Assembly (NCBI GenBank): GCA_946414395.1
Contig: CAMKOE010000007.1
Span: 1-64,000 of the forward strand
Source of the DNA: an uncultured Porphyromonadaceae bacterium
GTDB taxonomy: Bacteria > Bacteroidota > Bacteroidia > Bacteroidales > Muribaculaceae
Direction of reading: 5' to 3'
Length of the DNA stretch: 64,000 nucleotides
Every line of letters begins with the position of its first letter. The first letter of the stretch is position 1. A program made the position numbers and the translations under genes. This document shows positions 9,086-17,236 of the stretch, one piece after another. Below the pieces are notes generated by a model. The model was not told the DNA's origin. It saw nothing but the letters and a program-made list of their open reading frames with translations, and did not search any database.

Positions 9086-9630
9086 GCGTATGAATCCATA
9101 ATTTTGTTAAGTACATGCGATGCATTACTCTCAGAGAACGAACGGTTTTCTAATATAAACTGGTCTCTGTTAGTTCTTCTAATACTTGCGATCAAGCTAT
9201 TGAGTTGATAAATACTCATTACAGTATTTACTACCTTCAAATACTCGGGCAGTTTATCTTTCTCAACGCCTTTTAAGCGGAGAACATTCAGCGTGACAAC
9301 AGAATTATAAGCATAGCCTATTTCCCAAGGTACCCACATAGATCCAAAAGTGTTGGGTGAGAACAGTACTAACATGTGACTGCTATTCTCAATACCTCTC
9401 TTAATTGCACTAACCACTGAATGTGGATCGGATCTATTGATGCTACTGTCGTATTGGTCAAAGTACACATCGATGCCTGCATCCTGTAGATAGTCGGCAA
9501 TAGCCCTCGCTGCATCGGAATCATTCTTCTGATGACTAATAAAGACCCTTGGTTTCTCCAACGTTGGCCGTGGGAGTACGCCGTTATAACGATCTCTAAG
9601 GTAATAATAGTTTAAACCTCTTCTTGCCAT
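9082..9630 (-). CDS. TIR domain protein, first gene of the defence operon
   Basis: The 182-residue protein is essentially a single TIR domain: PRVFISHQKNDSDAARAIADYL at 27-48 with the first strand and helix, IDVYFDQYD at 53-61, HMLVLFSPNTFGSMWVPWEIGYA at 85-107. Glu103 in PWEIG is at the position of the catalytic glutamate. No signal peptide or membrane segment is seen, so it acts in the cytoplasm. It is the promoter-proximal gene; its stop overlaps the start of the TIR-TIR-SLOG gene by 4 bases (ATGA), which suggests translational coupling. It probably makes or amplifies an NAD-derived signal, by analogy to Thoeris; it could also be a second sensor of different trigger specificity. Confidence 0.82.
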   Translation of the reverse strand: MARRGLNYYYLRDRYNGVLPRPTLEKPRVFISHQKNDSDAARAIADYLQDAGIDVYFDQYDSSINRSDPHSVVSAIKRGIENSSHMLVLFSPNTFGSMWVPWEIGYAYNSVVTLNVLRLKGVEKDKLPEYLKVVNTVMSIYQLNSLIASIRRTNRDQFILENRSFSESNASHVLNKIMDSYA

Positions 9631-9983
9631 TATCCCAAATCATTAACTTAATAAACATGAGTCCATTGAAAATTAATTAGCTAAAAATTAAGAACATAGC
9701 GGAATTTCTAGAAATTATATAGTGCTAAAAACAAATACTAAAAACAACCGCTACGTTTCCTAATTGCAAAATTACAGAAATATTTTTTATGTGTGATGTG
9801 TTTAGCAAGATTTTTGACAAAAGTATCCAAAATGCGATAACTGATGGCGATAGCGATAATAAACATGACTATTATCGTGACGGTAATATGTCGTACCCCG
9901 AGGATATGACTATTCTGATCTAGTTTCACAATTCAGGTTATTGATGCCCCAAGCACTTTTACCTTGAATATGTGTACTAGCAT
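9631..9983. other. 353-base AT-rich leader region upstream of the TIR operon
   Basis: No gene is supported here. The stretch lies between the start of the TIR operon and the IS982 remnant and holds the likely promoter and a palindromic operator-like site that are listed separately. The left part (9780-9983) has only a short - strand frame with a hydrophobic segment, which I do not call. Confidence 0.5.
9697..9774 (-). promoter_or_regulatory. Putative promoter and operator-like palindrome of the TIR operon
   Basis: On the - strand a -7 element TAATTTTG lies at 9774-9767, matching Bacteroidetes TAnnTTTG; no good TTTG is seen 19 bases upstream of it. Downstream, inside the presumed leader, there is a perfect 14-base palindrome AATTTCTAGAAATT at 9703-9716, and a wider inverted pair TAGCGG (9697-9702) and CCGCTA (9748-9753). 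These could bind a dimeric repressor, but no regulator gene is adjacent. Confidence 0.4.
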
Positions 9984-10312
9984 ATGAAACATCTGTCTCC
10001 TAAAACATTGTCCTACAATCGCTTTGTAGAGTTGCAGAAACGGGCTATCATCAAACTGACCGTCTTTATGAAAACCATCCTGAAGGTAAGTGGATGAGCG
10101 TCTCGGATGACGTGCTGCTCAGGAAAAGATCAATCATCGAATTGGTTCATGACGAGTTAAAGAACATGGCTCAGATTGAGCACTCAAGGCACAGGTCATT
10201 AAATAACGTTATCAATAACCTTATGTCTGGAATAGCTCCCTACAGCTTCTCTCCCAAGAAACCGATGATACAATTGGAGCGTGAAATTGATAACCAGTTG
10301 ACTATTTTTTGA
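9984..10312 (+). pseudogene. IS982-family transposase remnant, internally deleted
   Basis: From the ATG at 9984 the frame reads MKHLSPKTLSYNRFVELQK and continues to about 10083; the YNRFVEL motif is typical of the middle of IS982-family transposases. The frame then shifts, and from about 10085 to the TGA at 10310-10312 the sequence gives LLRKRSIIELVHDELKN and HSRHRSLNN, which is the C-terminal end of the same family. The DDE catalytic part between them is missing, so the element is dead. Terminal inverted repeats were not identified. Confidence 0.7.
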
Positions 10313-10332
10313 CTCTTTTAGTCAAACTCACG

Positions 10333-10548
10333 TTAATTAAGTATAAACCACTTCAATTCTTCCAACCGTTCGAGAGGCTTCCTTTTACGAAATAATACAT
10401 CATTGGAGATCCGATTGTTAGTCAGGGCCTGCTTCATCGATGCAGGATAATTATTCAAATCGTCATAATCATTCAAAGTTTTGGCAACTTGTAGCACTTT
10501 GGAACACCACCATTCACATTGTTTGGTCGGGGCATTCGATACTTCTAT
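10333..10548 (-). pseudogene. Possible 3' remnant of an unknown gene
   Basis: On the - strand a 71-codon open frame without a good start ends at a TAA at 10335-10333. It codes for a protein-like sequence (CEWWCSKVLQVAKTLNDYDD, and further RKRKPLERLEELKWFILN). The composition looks coding, but I do not recognise the family. It lies in the 313-base gap between the IS982 remnant and the DUF2493 gene, where gene debris is expected. No other feature was seen in this gap. Confidence 0.3.
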
Positions 10549-10625
10549 TTACAATCAAGGCCTTATTTTAATATTACATGCAATCAATACCTTGTTTTAC
10601 GGTTTTGTCATTATTACAAAAACAC

Positions 10626-11084
10626 TCATCGATGCCATGATTTTGATGACTGTTTCTCATCATGTACTAAGGAAGTTACAGGTTTGTCTGGGTGTGATGT
10701 GAAAGAGGATTTCAGATTCAATTCTTCCACGACAGAGACCTTCAATCCTCTTCGCTTGGCAAAACTGATCATGTGAGCCGTTCCGCTGCTTTTTCTGTCC
10801 CAGAACGCTATCAGAGCATCAGAGGCTCTTGCCATTTCTGCATTGCGTATCATTCCGGCCGCCTTGCCCAAGGCTCTCCACTTTGCAGGATGAAGTTCAA
10901 CGGTTAGGCCTTGTTCCTTGGCAAACCTTTCACCCATTGTATCAGCACCATGGGCATGGCCGGACACGATGATGACCCGATGTGTCCTCCTTTTCTCTTG
11001 AAGCAGGGAAAGGCAATGCTCCTTCAGCAACTCATAGTTACTGAAGGAGCGGCTGCCAGCTATGATGACTCGATAATCGTCCAT
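10626..11084 (-). CDS. DUF2493 SLOG-family protein (YspA-like)
   Basis: The 152-residue protein has the pattern of DUF2493 proteins, a SLOG/DprA-like Rossmann family: RVIIAGSRSFSNYELL at 5-20, VIIVSGHAHGADTMGERFA at 38-56, and RNAEMARASDALIAFWD, followed by GTAHMISFAKRRGLKV. The GSR and SGxxxGAD motifs form the nucleotide-binding loop. The biochemical role is not established for the family; such genes are frequent on plasmids and conjugative elements of Bacteroidetes. It ends the - strand run that begins with the relaxase and lies 9 bases after the OmpA-family gene. Confidence 0.85.
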   Translation of the reverse strand: MDDYRVIIAGSRSFSNYELLKEHCLSLLQEKRRTHRVIIVSGHAHGADTMGERFAKEQGLTVELHPAKWRALGKAAGMIRNAEMARASDALIAFWDRKSSGTAHMISFAKRRGLKVSVVEELNLKSSFTSHPDKPVTSLVHDEKQSSKSWHR

Positions 11085-11093
11085 TTAATTGAC

Positions 11094-12434
11094 CTATTGC
11101 TCGTCGTCAATTTCCAGATAGAGTGACACTCTGCTGTATCTGTTGTCTTTCGGGTTACTGAACTCCTGTATGCCCCCAAGTGAAACGCCTTTCATCCTAT
11201 CTGTTGGCACACCACGTTTTGACAGTTCTTTTGCAATGAACCTGGCACGCTCCTTGCTTAATGCGGAATTGACATTCTCAGAACCCGTTGCATTGTCGGC
11301 TGCACCCGCAATATGTACCTTGAGATTATGCTCGATAGCCACCCTTGCCAATTCGTCCAGGTTTATCAATTGGGAATTATCTGTCAACTTAGCTTTACCC
11401 AGCTCAAAGAAGAAGTATATGGGTATGTTCAAAACATTCGGTCTGTCCTGTAATGAGTAAGGCGGGGCGTATTCATTCATGCCCTTCATGCGAGAACGCA
11501 GTGAAAGCAGTCCTCTGTAATTGTTCTTGGCATTACCATCGTCGCTGTTATCAAAAAGATAGCCATACTTGCCCAATAGTCCTTCAATCTCCAAAATCTT
11601 TTTCAGTTCATCTAAAGTCTTTCGGTCGATATTGCGTTGGTCACGAAGATGTTTGTTGGATTGTTCCAGCCGTTCTACGTAAGCAAGCAGATTGTCGTTC
11701 TGATTGATGAAAGGATTTGCATCAACGGCATGATTCCATCGTGGCGTTCCAAAGTTGAATCCGATGCCGAACGTCAAAGACGGCATGTTGTCGCATAGCT
11801 TTCCATGTGAACCATAGCCGTCGAAATCTCGGAATGTAGTGAAGTTCCCCAATTCCCCAGACAGGTAGAAACGTTCCCTGAAATGGCATCGTGTATGGAT
11901 GCCATAGGTAAGGGCAAACAAATAGTTCCGATCCTTGCTACCGTCGACACAGAACTGGTCAGCGCCATGAACGAGTCCTGCACCTATAAAAGGAGCAAAG
12001 TCAAACTTGGACAAGCGTTCCGATGGCAGTCGGAACAAGTTAGCGACGTTATACATCAGGTCCGCATGTCCCAACTGGTAGTCACCCATGTCTAGGTTAC
12101 TGTTCTTGTACTTAAATCCCTGAAAAGCTAATCGCACACCAACAGCAGGTGTGATCCATTTGCCTACATAGGCATTGAATGAAGGCATGATGCGGTCGAA
12201 CAGGTCGCCACATCCTATCGGGTTCCCAATGAATGCCGATGCACCACCTTGGGCACCAACAAACCAGTGCTGACTTGCTATGCCCAGCTGTACATAGTCA
12301 GTCGTCAATGTCGGAGTCAGACGATGTAAATCCGGGTTGTCAACTGTGACTCGTTGAAGGCTGTCAATCATACTTGCGTGGACGCTTGTCGCCATTGACA
12401 AGGCTAAAAGTGAAATCAGAATACTTTTCTTCAT
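11094..12434 (-). CDS. OmpA-family outer membrane protein
   Basis: I chose the start at 12434 because MKKSILISLLALSMATSVHAS is a clear signal peptide (cleavage after HA); the longer frame would run into the relaxase gene. The 446-residue protein has an N-terminal beta-barrel-like part with FVGAQGGASAFIGN and LTFGIGFNFG, a short coiled coil (ERLEQSNKHLRDQRNIDRKT), and a C-terminal OmpA peptidoglycan-binding domain with IPIYFFFELGKAKL, HIAGAADNATGSENVNSALS and RFIAKELSKRGV. It lies 62 bases downstream of the relaxase gene. OmpA-like proteins are a known cargo of Bacteroides mobile elements; a role in envelope attachment is likely. Confidence 0.85.
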   Translation of the reverse strand: MKKSILISLLALSMATSVHASMIDSLQRVTVDNPDLHRLTPTLTTDYVQLGIASQHWFVGAQGGASAFIGNPIGCGDLFDRIMPSFNAYVGKWITPAVGVRLAFQGFKYKNSNLDMGDYQLGHADLMYNVANLFRLPSERLSKFDFAPFIGAGLVHGADQFCVDGSKDRNYLFALTYGIHTRCHFRERFYLSGELGNFTTFRDFDGYGSHGKLCDNMPSLTFGIGFNFGTPRWNHAVDANPFINQNDNLLAYVERLEQSNKHLRDQRNIDRKTLDELKKILEIEGLLGKYGYLFDNSDDGNAKNNYRGLLSLRSRMKGMNEYAPPYSLQDRPNVLNIPIYFFFELGKAKLTDNSQLINLDELARVAIEHNLKVHIAGAADNATGSENVNSALSKERARFIAKELSKRGVPTDRMKGVSLGGIQEFSNPKDNRYSRVSLYLEIDDEQ

Positions 12435-12496
12435 GATGTAATTGATTTTGATATTACTAATGATACTGATATGACTTGTATTACTCATATTGATGA

Positions 12497-13951
12497 TTAT
12501 CTGCTTCTTTTGATTTTTCGACCCGCAGGTCTGACCATTGCGGCTGCCTGTAGGATGCACCTCATCCACCAGCGCTCATCATCGTCATCCTTGTCTCGTC
12601 CCCATCCAGACATATTACCGCTGCCTCCGCCGCCACAAGACTCTGCATAGGTCGTGGCCTGACTGATGTAGTTGATGGCCAACAGAAGGGCGCAGTTGAT
12701 GATGTGTTGAGAATTGTTTCTGAGGTCAAAGAAGCCGGACTTATCTAAAATCTCATGTTGTTCCGCATTGAGGGTAGGTAAAAGAGGCTCCATCGAAGAA
12801 GCCATCATCTTATAATACGTGGCATTGATGTTTGAGTGAACTATTTCAGCCTTTCTGTCAATGTCATCTCCGATGAATCTAGACATTTTGCTATGGGCTT
12901 GCTTCATTTTTTCAAGTTCCGTTTTGGCATTCGATAGTTCGGATTCCGCTTCGTCCAGCATTCGTTGCTTGTCCGCTATCTTCTGATCGATGTCTTTCAT
13001 CTGTTTACGGAGTTCTTCCATGCGATTGGCTAACTGCTCCTTGTTCTGTCCGTCTTCTCCAAGTTGCTGAGCGATAAGTTCTATTTCTTCGTTTATTTTT
13101 TCTTTCCGGGTCTGTAAGTTCGCTATCATCGTGGACAATCCTTTCAGTTTGATCTCGGCTCTACGAATCTGCCTCTGTAATCCTTCTCTGGTATTCTCCA
13201 ACTCCTGCACCTGGTTGATGAGGTCACGTTTGTATTCCTCTGTCGAGCGATGCCTTGCGCCTGTTTCAGCCTTATTGCTGCCACGTTCAAGTCCCCAGTG
13301 ACTGTTGACTTCCTCGTACAGTTCATTGTGAAGTCGTGTAAAAGTTGCTTTCTCTTCCATGGGATTCTTCCCAAAAACGCTTGTCCATGAAATCCGTTGG
13401 TTCATTTCGTCAATGGGAAGGACGGTACAGTGGCAATGAGGATTCGTTTCATCCAAATGAACGTAGAAACTGACGATGTTTTCCTCGCCGAATTTTCGGG
13501 CAACAAAGCGATAGACATCAGCCGCCCATTTCTCAATGTCCTTGGTTCTTGTTAGTTTTGAGTTATCCGCCCCTTTATTGAGATTTACGTCCTGCTCTCC
13601 GAACGCCATTTCCAACATGCGCCCTCTACTGCCGCCGAATATCATCTGAGCAAGGATCCGCTGCTTTCTGCGTGCCATAGCCCTGGCATTAGGATTCTTG
13701 ATACCACGTGAGTTGAGGATGTCTTTCATCCTCTCGTCAATGCTCTTGGACTTGTCTATCGGCTGGACCTTTCCTCCTTTTGTGACCTCGAAGTTCAGAT
13801 GGGCACGAGTCAAGTCGTAATTGGCAAGGCTGTCTTTGGATTTTCTGTCCCAAAGGTTTTCTGACCAGTTGCGCTGCTGCTCGTTGCTTTCTTGTTTTGA
13901 TATGCCATCCTTGTTCGGACGCACATCCATTACTTGTTTCTTTTCTGCCAT
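12497..13951 (-). CDS. MobV-family relaxase (Mob/Pre type)
   Basis: The 484-residue protein has MobV motif I (NYDLTRAHLNFE at 44-55) and the metal-binding motif HLDETNPHCHCTVLPI at 165-180 with His165, Glu168, His172 and His174. It would nick oriT and lead DNA transfer when a conjugative apparatus is supplied by another element. Residues 225-360 are a long coiled coil (ELENTREGLQRQIRR and following heptads), and the C-terminus has a Gly-rich piece (CGGGGSGNMSGWG) and a basic end. The candidate oriT lies just upstream of its start. The gene is followed by the OmpA-family and DUF2493 genes. Confidence 0.9.
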   Translation of the reverse strand: MAEKKQVMDVRPNKDGISKQESNEQQRNWSENLWDRKSKDSLANYDLTRAHLNFEVTKGGKVQPIDKSKSIDERMKDILNSRGIKNPNARAMARRKQRILAQMIFGGSRGRMLEMAFGEQDVNLNKGADNSKLTRTKDIEKWAADVYRFVARKFGEENIVSFYVHLDETNPHCHCTVLPIDEMNQRISWTSVFGKNPMEEKATFTRLHNELYEEVNSHWGLERGSNKAETGARHRSTEEYKRDLINQVQELENTREGLQRQIRRAEIKLKGLSTMIANLQTRKEKINEEIELIAQQLGEDGQNKEQLANRMEELRKQMKDIDQKIADKQRMLDEAESELSNAKTELEKMKQAHSKMSRFIGDDIDRKAEIVHSNINATYYKMMASSMEPLLPTLNAEQHEILDKSGFFDLRNNSQHIINCALLLAINYISQATTYAESCGGGGSGNMSGWGRDKDDDDERWWMRCILQAAAMVRPAGRKIKRSR

Positions 13952-13980
13952 TTTTTTGTGTCTATTAAGCTCTTCTGCCT

Positions 13981-14121
13981 GAGCTTGCTCCCCGTAGGAA
14001 CTCCTTCAGGAGAGGCAGCCTAATGAGTTAATGAATGTTAACTCTTATTAGGCTAAGAGTTTTTATAAAACTCCCATCCCTTTGTTCGACATCATATCTC
14101 TTTGTTCGGAGGAGCAAGCTC
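13981..14121. promoter_or_regulatory. Candidate oriT with hairpins and direct repeats
   Basis: The 251 bases upstream of the relaxase gene are rich in symmetry. A long-range inverted pair GAGCTTGCTCC (13981-13991) and GGAGCAAGCTC (14111-14121) brackets the region. Inside it are a hairpin with arms at 14018-14031 and 14038-14053 (GCCTAATGAGTTAA and its complement with one bulge), a second hairpin GAGTTTT/AAAACTC at 14057-14073, and a direct repeat CTTTGTTCG at 14080-14088 and 14100-14108. The position next to mobV and the structure suit an oriT; the nic site is not identified. A transcription terminator is the main alternative for the first hairpin. Confidence 0.5.
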
Positions 14122-14202
14122 CCCATTTGGGAGAGTGAAGTTCCGATCTTTGATTGTGGCTGCCTGCTCATATTCGAGAAGATTGAAGAGTATGCTATCA
14201 AT

Positions 14203-14544
14203 TCACTTGATAAATTTCTCTGCTTCGGCACTCAGCGAATAGGCAAAATATTTGCAGAAACGCTCCCGTTTAAGTAAACCCAGATCGATGAGTTCCTGAG
14301 TGAATTTCTGGACGCTTGGGCGGCTCCAATGCCATAGTTTTGCCAGTTCACTGTTTGTGACTTTGTACAGTTGTAACTGGCCTTCTTTTTGGGAAAAAGG
14401 AAATCCATCAAGTATATGCTCCGCTAACCACATGAATGCGTCAAAACGAGACAGCTTGTGATTGTCTTTCGTTTTAAGGATATCCAGGAGAGTGATGTCA
14501 AACGTCATCTTATGGATGGTTCTATTTATCTGATTCTTTTTCAT
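14203..14544 (-). CDS. Small winged-helix DNA-binding protein
   Basis: The 113-residue protein has a pattern of a winged helix: LSRFDAFMWLAEHIL, then VTNSELAKLWHWSRPSVQKFTQELIDLGLL as the helix-turn-helix, and RERFCKYFAYSLS as the wing. It has no membrane part. Proteins of this size and kind are common on Bacteroidetes mobile elements and probably regulate the mobilization genes; the target is not known. It lies upstream of the candidate oriT and the relaxase on the same strand, 36 bases after the membrane-protein gene. Confidence 0.65.
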   Translation of the reverse strand: MKKNQINRTIHKMTFDITLLDILKTKDNHKLSRFDAFMWLAEHILDGFPFSQKEGQLQLYKVTNSELAKLWHWSRPSVQKFTQELIDLGLLKRERFCKYFAYSLSAEAEKFIK

Positions 14545-14580
14545 GACGAATTGTTTTTATTATGGTGTTAATGTTTATTT

Positions 14581-15069
14581 TCAACTAAAATAGGAGTCAA
14601 CGAATTTCTTGTTCATACCCTCCTCATGAAGATGCTTCTTCTGAAAGTCCTCAACTTCTTTGGATGGAAAGAATGTTGCACACTCCAGGATCAATGCCAA
14701 AGATATAGAAGTCGAGAATGTGTGAGGTGCGAATAGCAGAGCAACGCTTGCAATGGCCATGAGCCGATACAAGATCTTGTTCCGTCTGGTTGCGAGCATC
14801 AGCCGGACAGATGTTTTGGTTGCAAACATGAAGAATACAATAAAGGAGGAAAAGATAAAACCGTAGTCTTCGGGAAAGACGGCGAAGTATGTGACATGAA
14901 AGAAAATGAGTACGAGTTGTGTGATATTCGTTGCCATCTTTCTGGCATTGTTGTCAAATGCCAAGCGAAGCCATACGTTGATGTATGGTGGTTTGTATTT
15001 CCGATAAAGCAAAAAAGGAAGCAATATCAGTAATAAGGGAAATACGAAGAATATGATCTTTGCTATCAT
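14581..15069 (-). CDS. Hypothetical small membrane protein
   Basis: The 162-residue protein begins with a hydrophobic segment (IIFFVFPLLLILLPFLLY), has a basic loop (RKYKPPY), and then two or three further membrane segments (ITQLVLIFFHVTYFAVF, IFSSFIVFFMFAT, LMAIASVALLFA). The C-terminal 35 residues are charged and probably cytoplasmic. No family is recognised. It belongs to a - strand group of element-borne genes between the serine-recombinase-like gene and the relaxase gene. Confidence 0.6.
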   Translation of the reverse strand: MIAKIIFFVFPLLLILLPFLLYRKYKPPYINVWLRLAFDNNARKMATNITQLVLIFFHVTYFAVFPEDYGFIFSSFIVFFMFATKTSVRLMLATRRNKILYRLMAIASVALLFAPHTFSTSISLALILECATFFPSKEVEDFQKKHLHEEGMNKKFVDSYFS

Positions 15070-15109
15070 ATGTGATTTCAGTAATACAAGTAATATGGAT
15101 TATATTGAA

Positions 15110-15493
15110 TTAACTGTTCTCTGCGTAGATGTCGAAGGCCGTACTGACTAGCTTCAGTTTTAGCGCTTGGAATGATGCCCGACGCACAATGACCTCAATG
15201 TCAAACAGGGTCGGCTCACCATTGTCAATCCGCTGTGCAAACGCCTTATCCCTGCGACTGATTTTTGTGATAATTCTGTCAATGTCATTTTCATAAATGT
15301 TCCAGATGCTCCGATTCACATGGTTCTTCGGTCGGGTCGTCACCATAACATTAAGGACAAGACAAGTGGACTTGACAAGGATTTTGCCCTGTTGTGTCAT
15401 ATACTGCCTTTTAGCGCGAGGGATGACAGCACGGTATTTCGTGCTGTTGGCGTTGATCATGTCGGCTATCTTATATAGGAGTTCTGTTCTCAT
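15110..15493 (-). CDS. Hypothetical protein
   Basis: The 127-residue protein is basic in its first half (KYRAVIPRAKRQYMTQQGK) and has no signal or membrane segment, so it is expected in the cytoplasm. The second half has DRIITKISRRDKAFAQRIDNGEPTLFDIEV, of mixed helix and strand type. Its start overlaps the stop of the upstream gene by 4 bases (ATGA), so the two are translated together. It is not recognised. Confidence 0.6.
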   Translation of the reverse strand: MRTELLYKIADMINANSTKYRAVIPRAKRQYMTQQGKILVKSTCLVLNVMVTTRPKNHVNRSIWNIYENDIDRIITKISRRDKAFAQRIDNGEPTLFDIEVIVRRASFQALKLKLVSTAFDIYAENS

Positions 15494-15939
15494 TCCAACA
15501 GACAGAATAAGCCAAGCACTTCAGAAACCTCCATGGCCTGTATGAAGTCGAAACTTTTGGCATGTGACGTCAGATCTGATTCCAGCTCACTCTCCATCGT
15601 GTCAAGTGAGTCAAAAATGGAAATGGTCAGGTCACTGACATATTCACGGTTATCTGAGACCATGTTGAACTTAAACATGTTCTTTCCATTGGCTGTAAAG
15701 AAACAGCAATGATGCAGCTTTGTGTTGTCCTTACTTGTGCCATGATAAAGCAATGACAGTTCCATGTCATCTTCAAGCATATCCATCACGAGGCTGATTG
15801 GCAATGCCTCCTCCAATGTGAAATACAATATGGCGGAATCGTCAGTGATGTCCGTTTCTTCGGCTGTCGTGTTTTTTATCAACTTTGGCAGCATGAGCGG
15901 CGCTAAGGCCATAAATCTGGTTACTTCGTCTTTAATCAT
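15490..15939 (-). CDS. Hypothetical acidic protein
   Basis: The 149-residue protein is acidic, with DDSAILYFTLEEALPISLVMDMLEDDMELSLL in its first half and a strand-rich middle (HHCCFFTANGKNMFKFNMVS). It has no signal peptide. It follows the lipoprotein gene by 12 bases and overlaps the next gene by 4 bases, and thus forms a three-gene unit with them. No family is recognised. Confidence 0.6.
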   Translation of the reverse strand: MIKDEVTRFMALAPLMLPKLIKNTTAEETDITDDSAILYFTLEEALPISLVMDMLEDDMELSLLYHGTSKDNTKLHHCCFFTANGKNMFKFNMVSDNREYVSDLTISIFDSLDTMESELESDLTSHAKSFDFIQAMEVSEVLGLFCLLE

Positions 15940-15951
15940 ATCCTTGAATAT

Positions 15952-16998
15952 TTAGAGTGTTAATACATACATTTTCAAGAGTTGTTGAGGAAGGAGATAG
16001 TTTAAGGCACGTTGGTCAATGCCGAATGTCTCGGCAAACTTGACCGACTTCGGCAGTTGTGCGATGATGTAGTTGAAATGACTATGTTCCTGTGGCGTGA
16101 GTGTGGCGATCGAAAACTGGTCAATGCTGATGAACGGCTGAATAATCATCCATAGATAGGCATTTCCCTGAGCCTTGCTCATTGTCTTCTGATTGTTGAT
16201 GTCCGATATGCAGGCGGTGGAGTTTTGCAAAAGCCGTCTGACCGTCCGCATAGACATATAGACCATGGCGTCACGTGCAGCAATCTCTCCGTTTCTCGCA
16301 GCAATAAAGATGTTCCGGCAAATCCGTTCCGTTTCTTGTGTGATGTCAGATAACGGCTCGTTATCCATCTCATAGATGTGAACCAGGAATGAGCGGAACA
16401 AATTATCCTCCCTGCCGATGAAGTCAAGCATGGCAGCCTTATCATGGATGCCGGATTGTATGGTGTGCTTCAGTAGGCTACGATATTGAGAAAGAATATC
16501 TTTCTTGTTGGATTCTATGACAGGAAGGCTGTCTAATGCGACAAAGAAAGGCTGCGCTTCAATGACGGCCTCGTGCAGCTCATTGTCCTCATGGAATATG
16601 GATGTCTGCTCCTTGATTTGCAGAACATCCTCGTATGAGTACCGCCATGTCTCAGTCAGTCTGAGAAACTCAAAACGAATGGAGTCGTGGATTGATGCAT
16701 AGTCATTTGCACAATGTAAGTCTTTAATGAATGTGGAATCCTTCATCAGAAAGTGGTAAACGGTATCTGAGATATCCTTCCATACCTTGATTTCTTTACA
16801 GAATGATGAAGTGTTGCAGATCTTTGTTTCTTTGACGGAACTCAGATAATCCTGATATGCTCTTAACGCATCATTTGAAGATCTGAAATCAAGTTTGTCA
16901 TCACTGGAGCATGATGAAAACAGGAAAACCGTCAGGCATAATAAACATAGTTTTAATGTCAAATGTTTTGAGTTTTTGAACGTGTTAAATGTGATCAT
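15952..16998 (-). CDS. Hypothetical lipoprotein
   Basis: I chose the start at 16998 (MITFNTFKNSKHLTLKLCLL), which gives a lipoprotein signal with lipobox FSSC and the mature Cys followed by SSDDK. The mature part of the 348-residue protein is almost all helical, with no conserved motif that I can name. It is the first gene of the unit 16998-15110 and faces the serine-recombinase-like gene across a 238-base divergent promoter region. Carried by the mobile element; the function is unknown. Confidence 0.65.
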   Translation of the reverse strand: MITFNTFKNSKHLTLKLCLLCLTVFLFSSCSSDDKLDFRSSNDALRAYQDYLSSVKETKICNTSSFCKEIKVWKDISDTVYHFLMKDSTFIKDLHCANDYASIHDSIRFEFLRLTETWRYSYEDVLQIKEQTSIFHEDNELHEAVIEAQPFFVALDSLPVIESNKKDILSQYRSLLKHTIQSGIHDKAAMLDFIGREDNLFRSFLVHIYEMDNEPLSDITQETERICRNIFIAARNGEIAARDAMVYMSMRTVRRLLQNSTACISDINNQKTMSKAQGNAYLWMIIQPFISIDQFSIATLTPQEHSHFNYIIAQLPKSVKFAETFGIDQRALNYLLPQQLLKMYVLTL

Positions 16999-17199
16999 AT
17001 CCTTATAAATATGTTTGGGTTGATTTACAGGATGCAAAACTACTGTGTTTTGCTCAAAATATTGATATTTTTTTTCAATATTTTAATTATTGGTATCATT
17101 TTATTGAGAAATAGAACCAAACAGAACCAAATTGCTTATTTGATTGCAAAACAAAGTGTTAAAGTTGACAAATAAAGTGTCTATTAAATAATTATAATA

Positions 17200-17214
17200 T
17201 AACTTTGCGCTCAA
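17200..17214 (+). promoter_or_regulatory. Promoter -7 region shared with the 21801 gene
   Basis: TAACTTTG at 17200-17207 matches the Bacteroidetes -7 consensus TAnnTTTG, 30 bases before the start of the serine-recombinase-like gene. The 15 bases TAACTTTGCGCTCAA are repeated exactly on the other strand at 21836-21822, upstream of another gene of the element. No TTTG lies 19 bases upstream, so an activator may be needed. Confidence 0.55.
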
Positions 17215-17236
17215 TATTTGCAGCAAGAGGTACAAC

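Noticed and set aside
12474-15091. A 12-base string AGTAATACAAGT before the OmpA-family gene (- strand, 12485-12474) and at 15080-15091 (+ strand)
   Set aside because: Both lie in AT-rich low-complexity leaders, and the second copy is in the wrong orientation for its gene, so I do not treat it as an operator.
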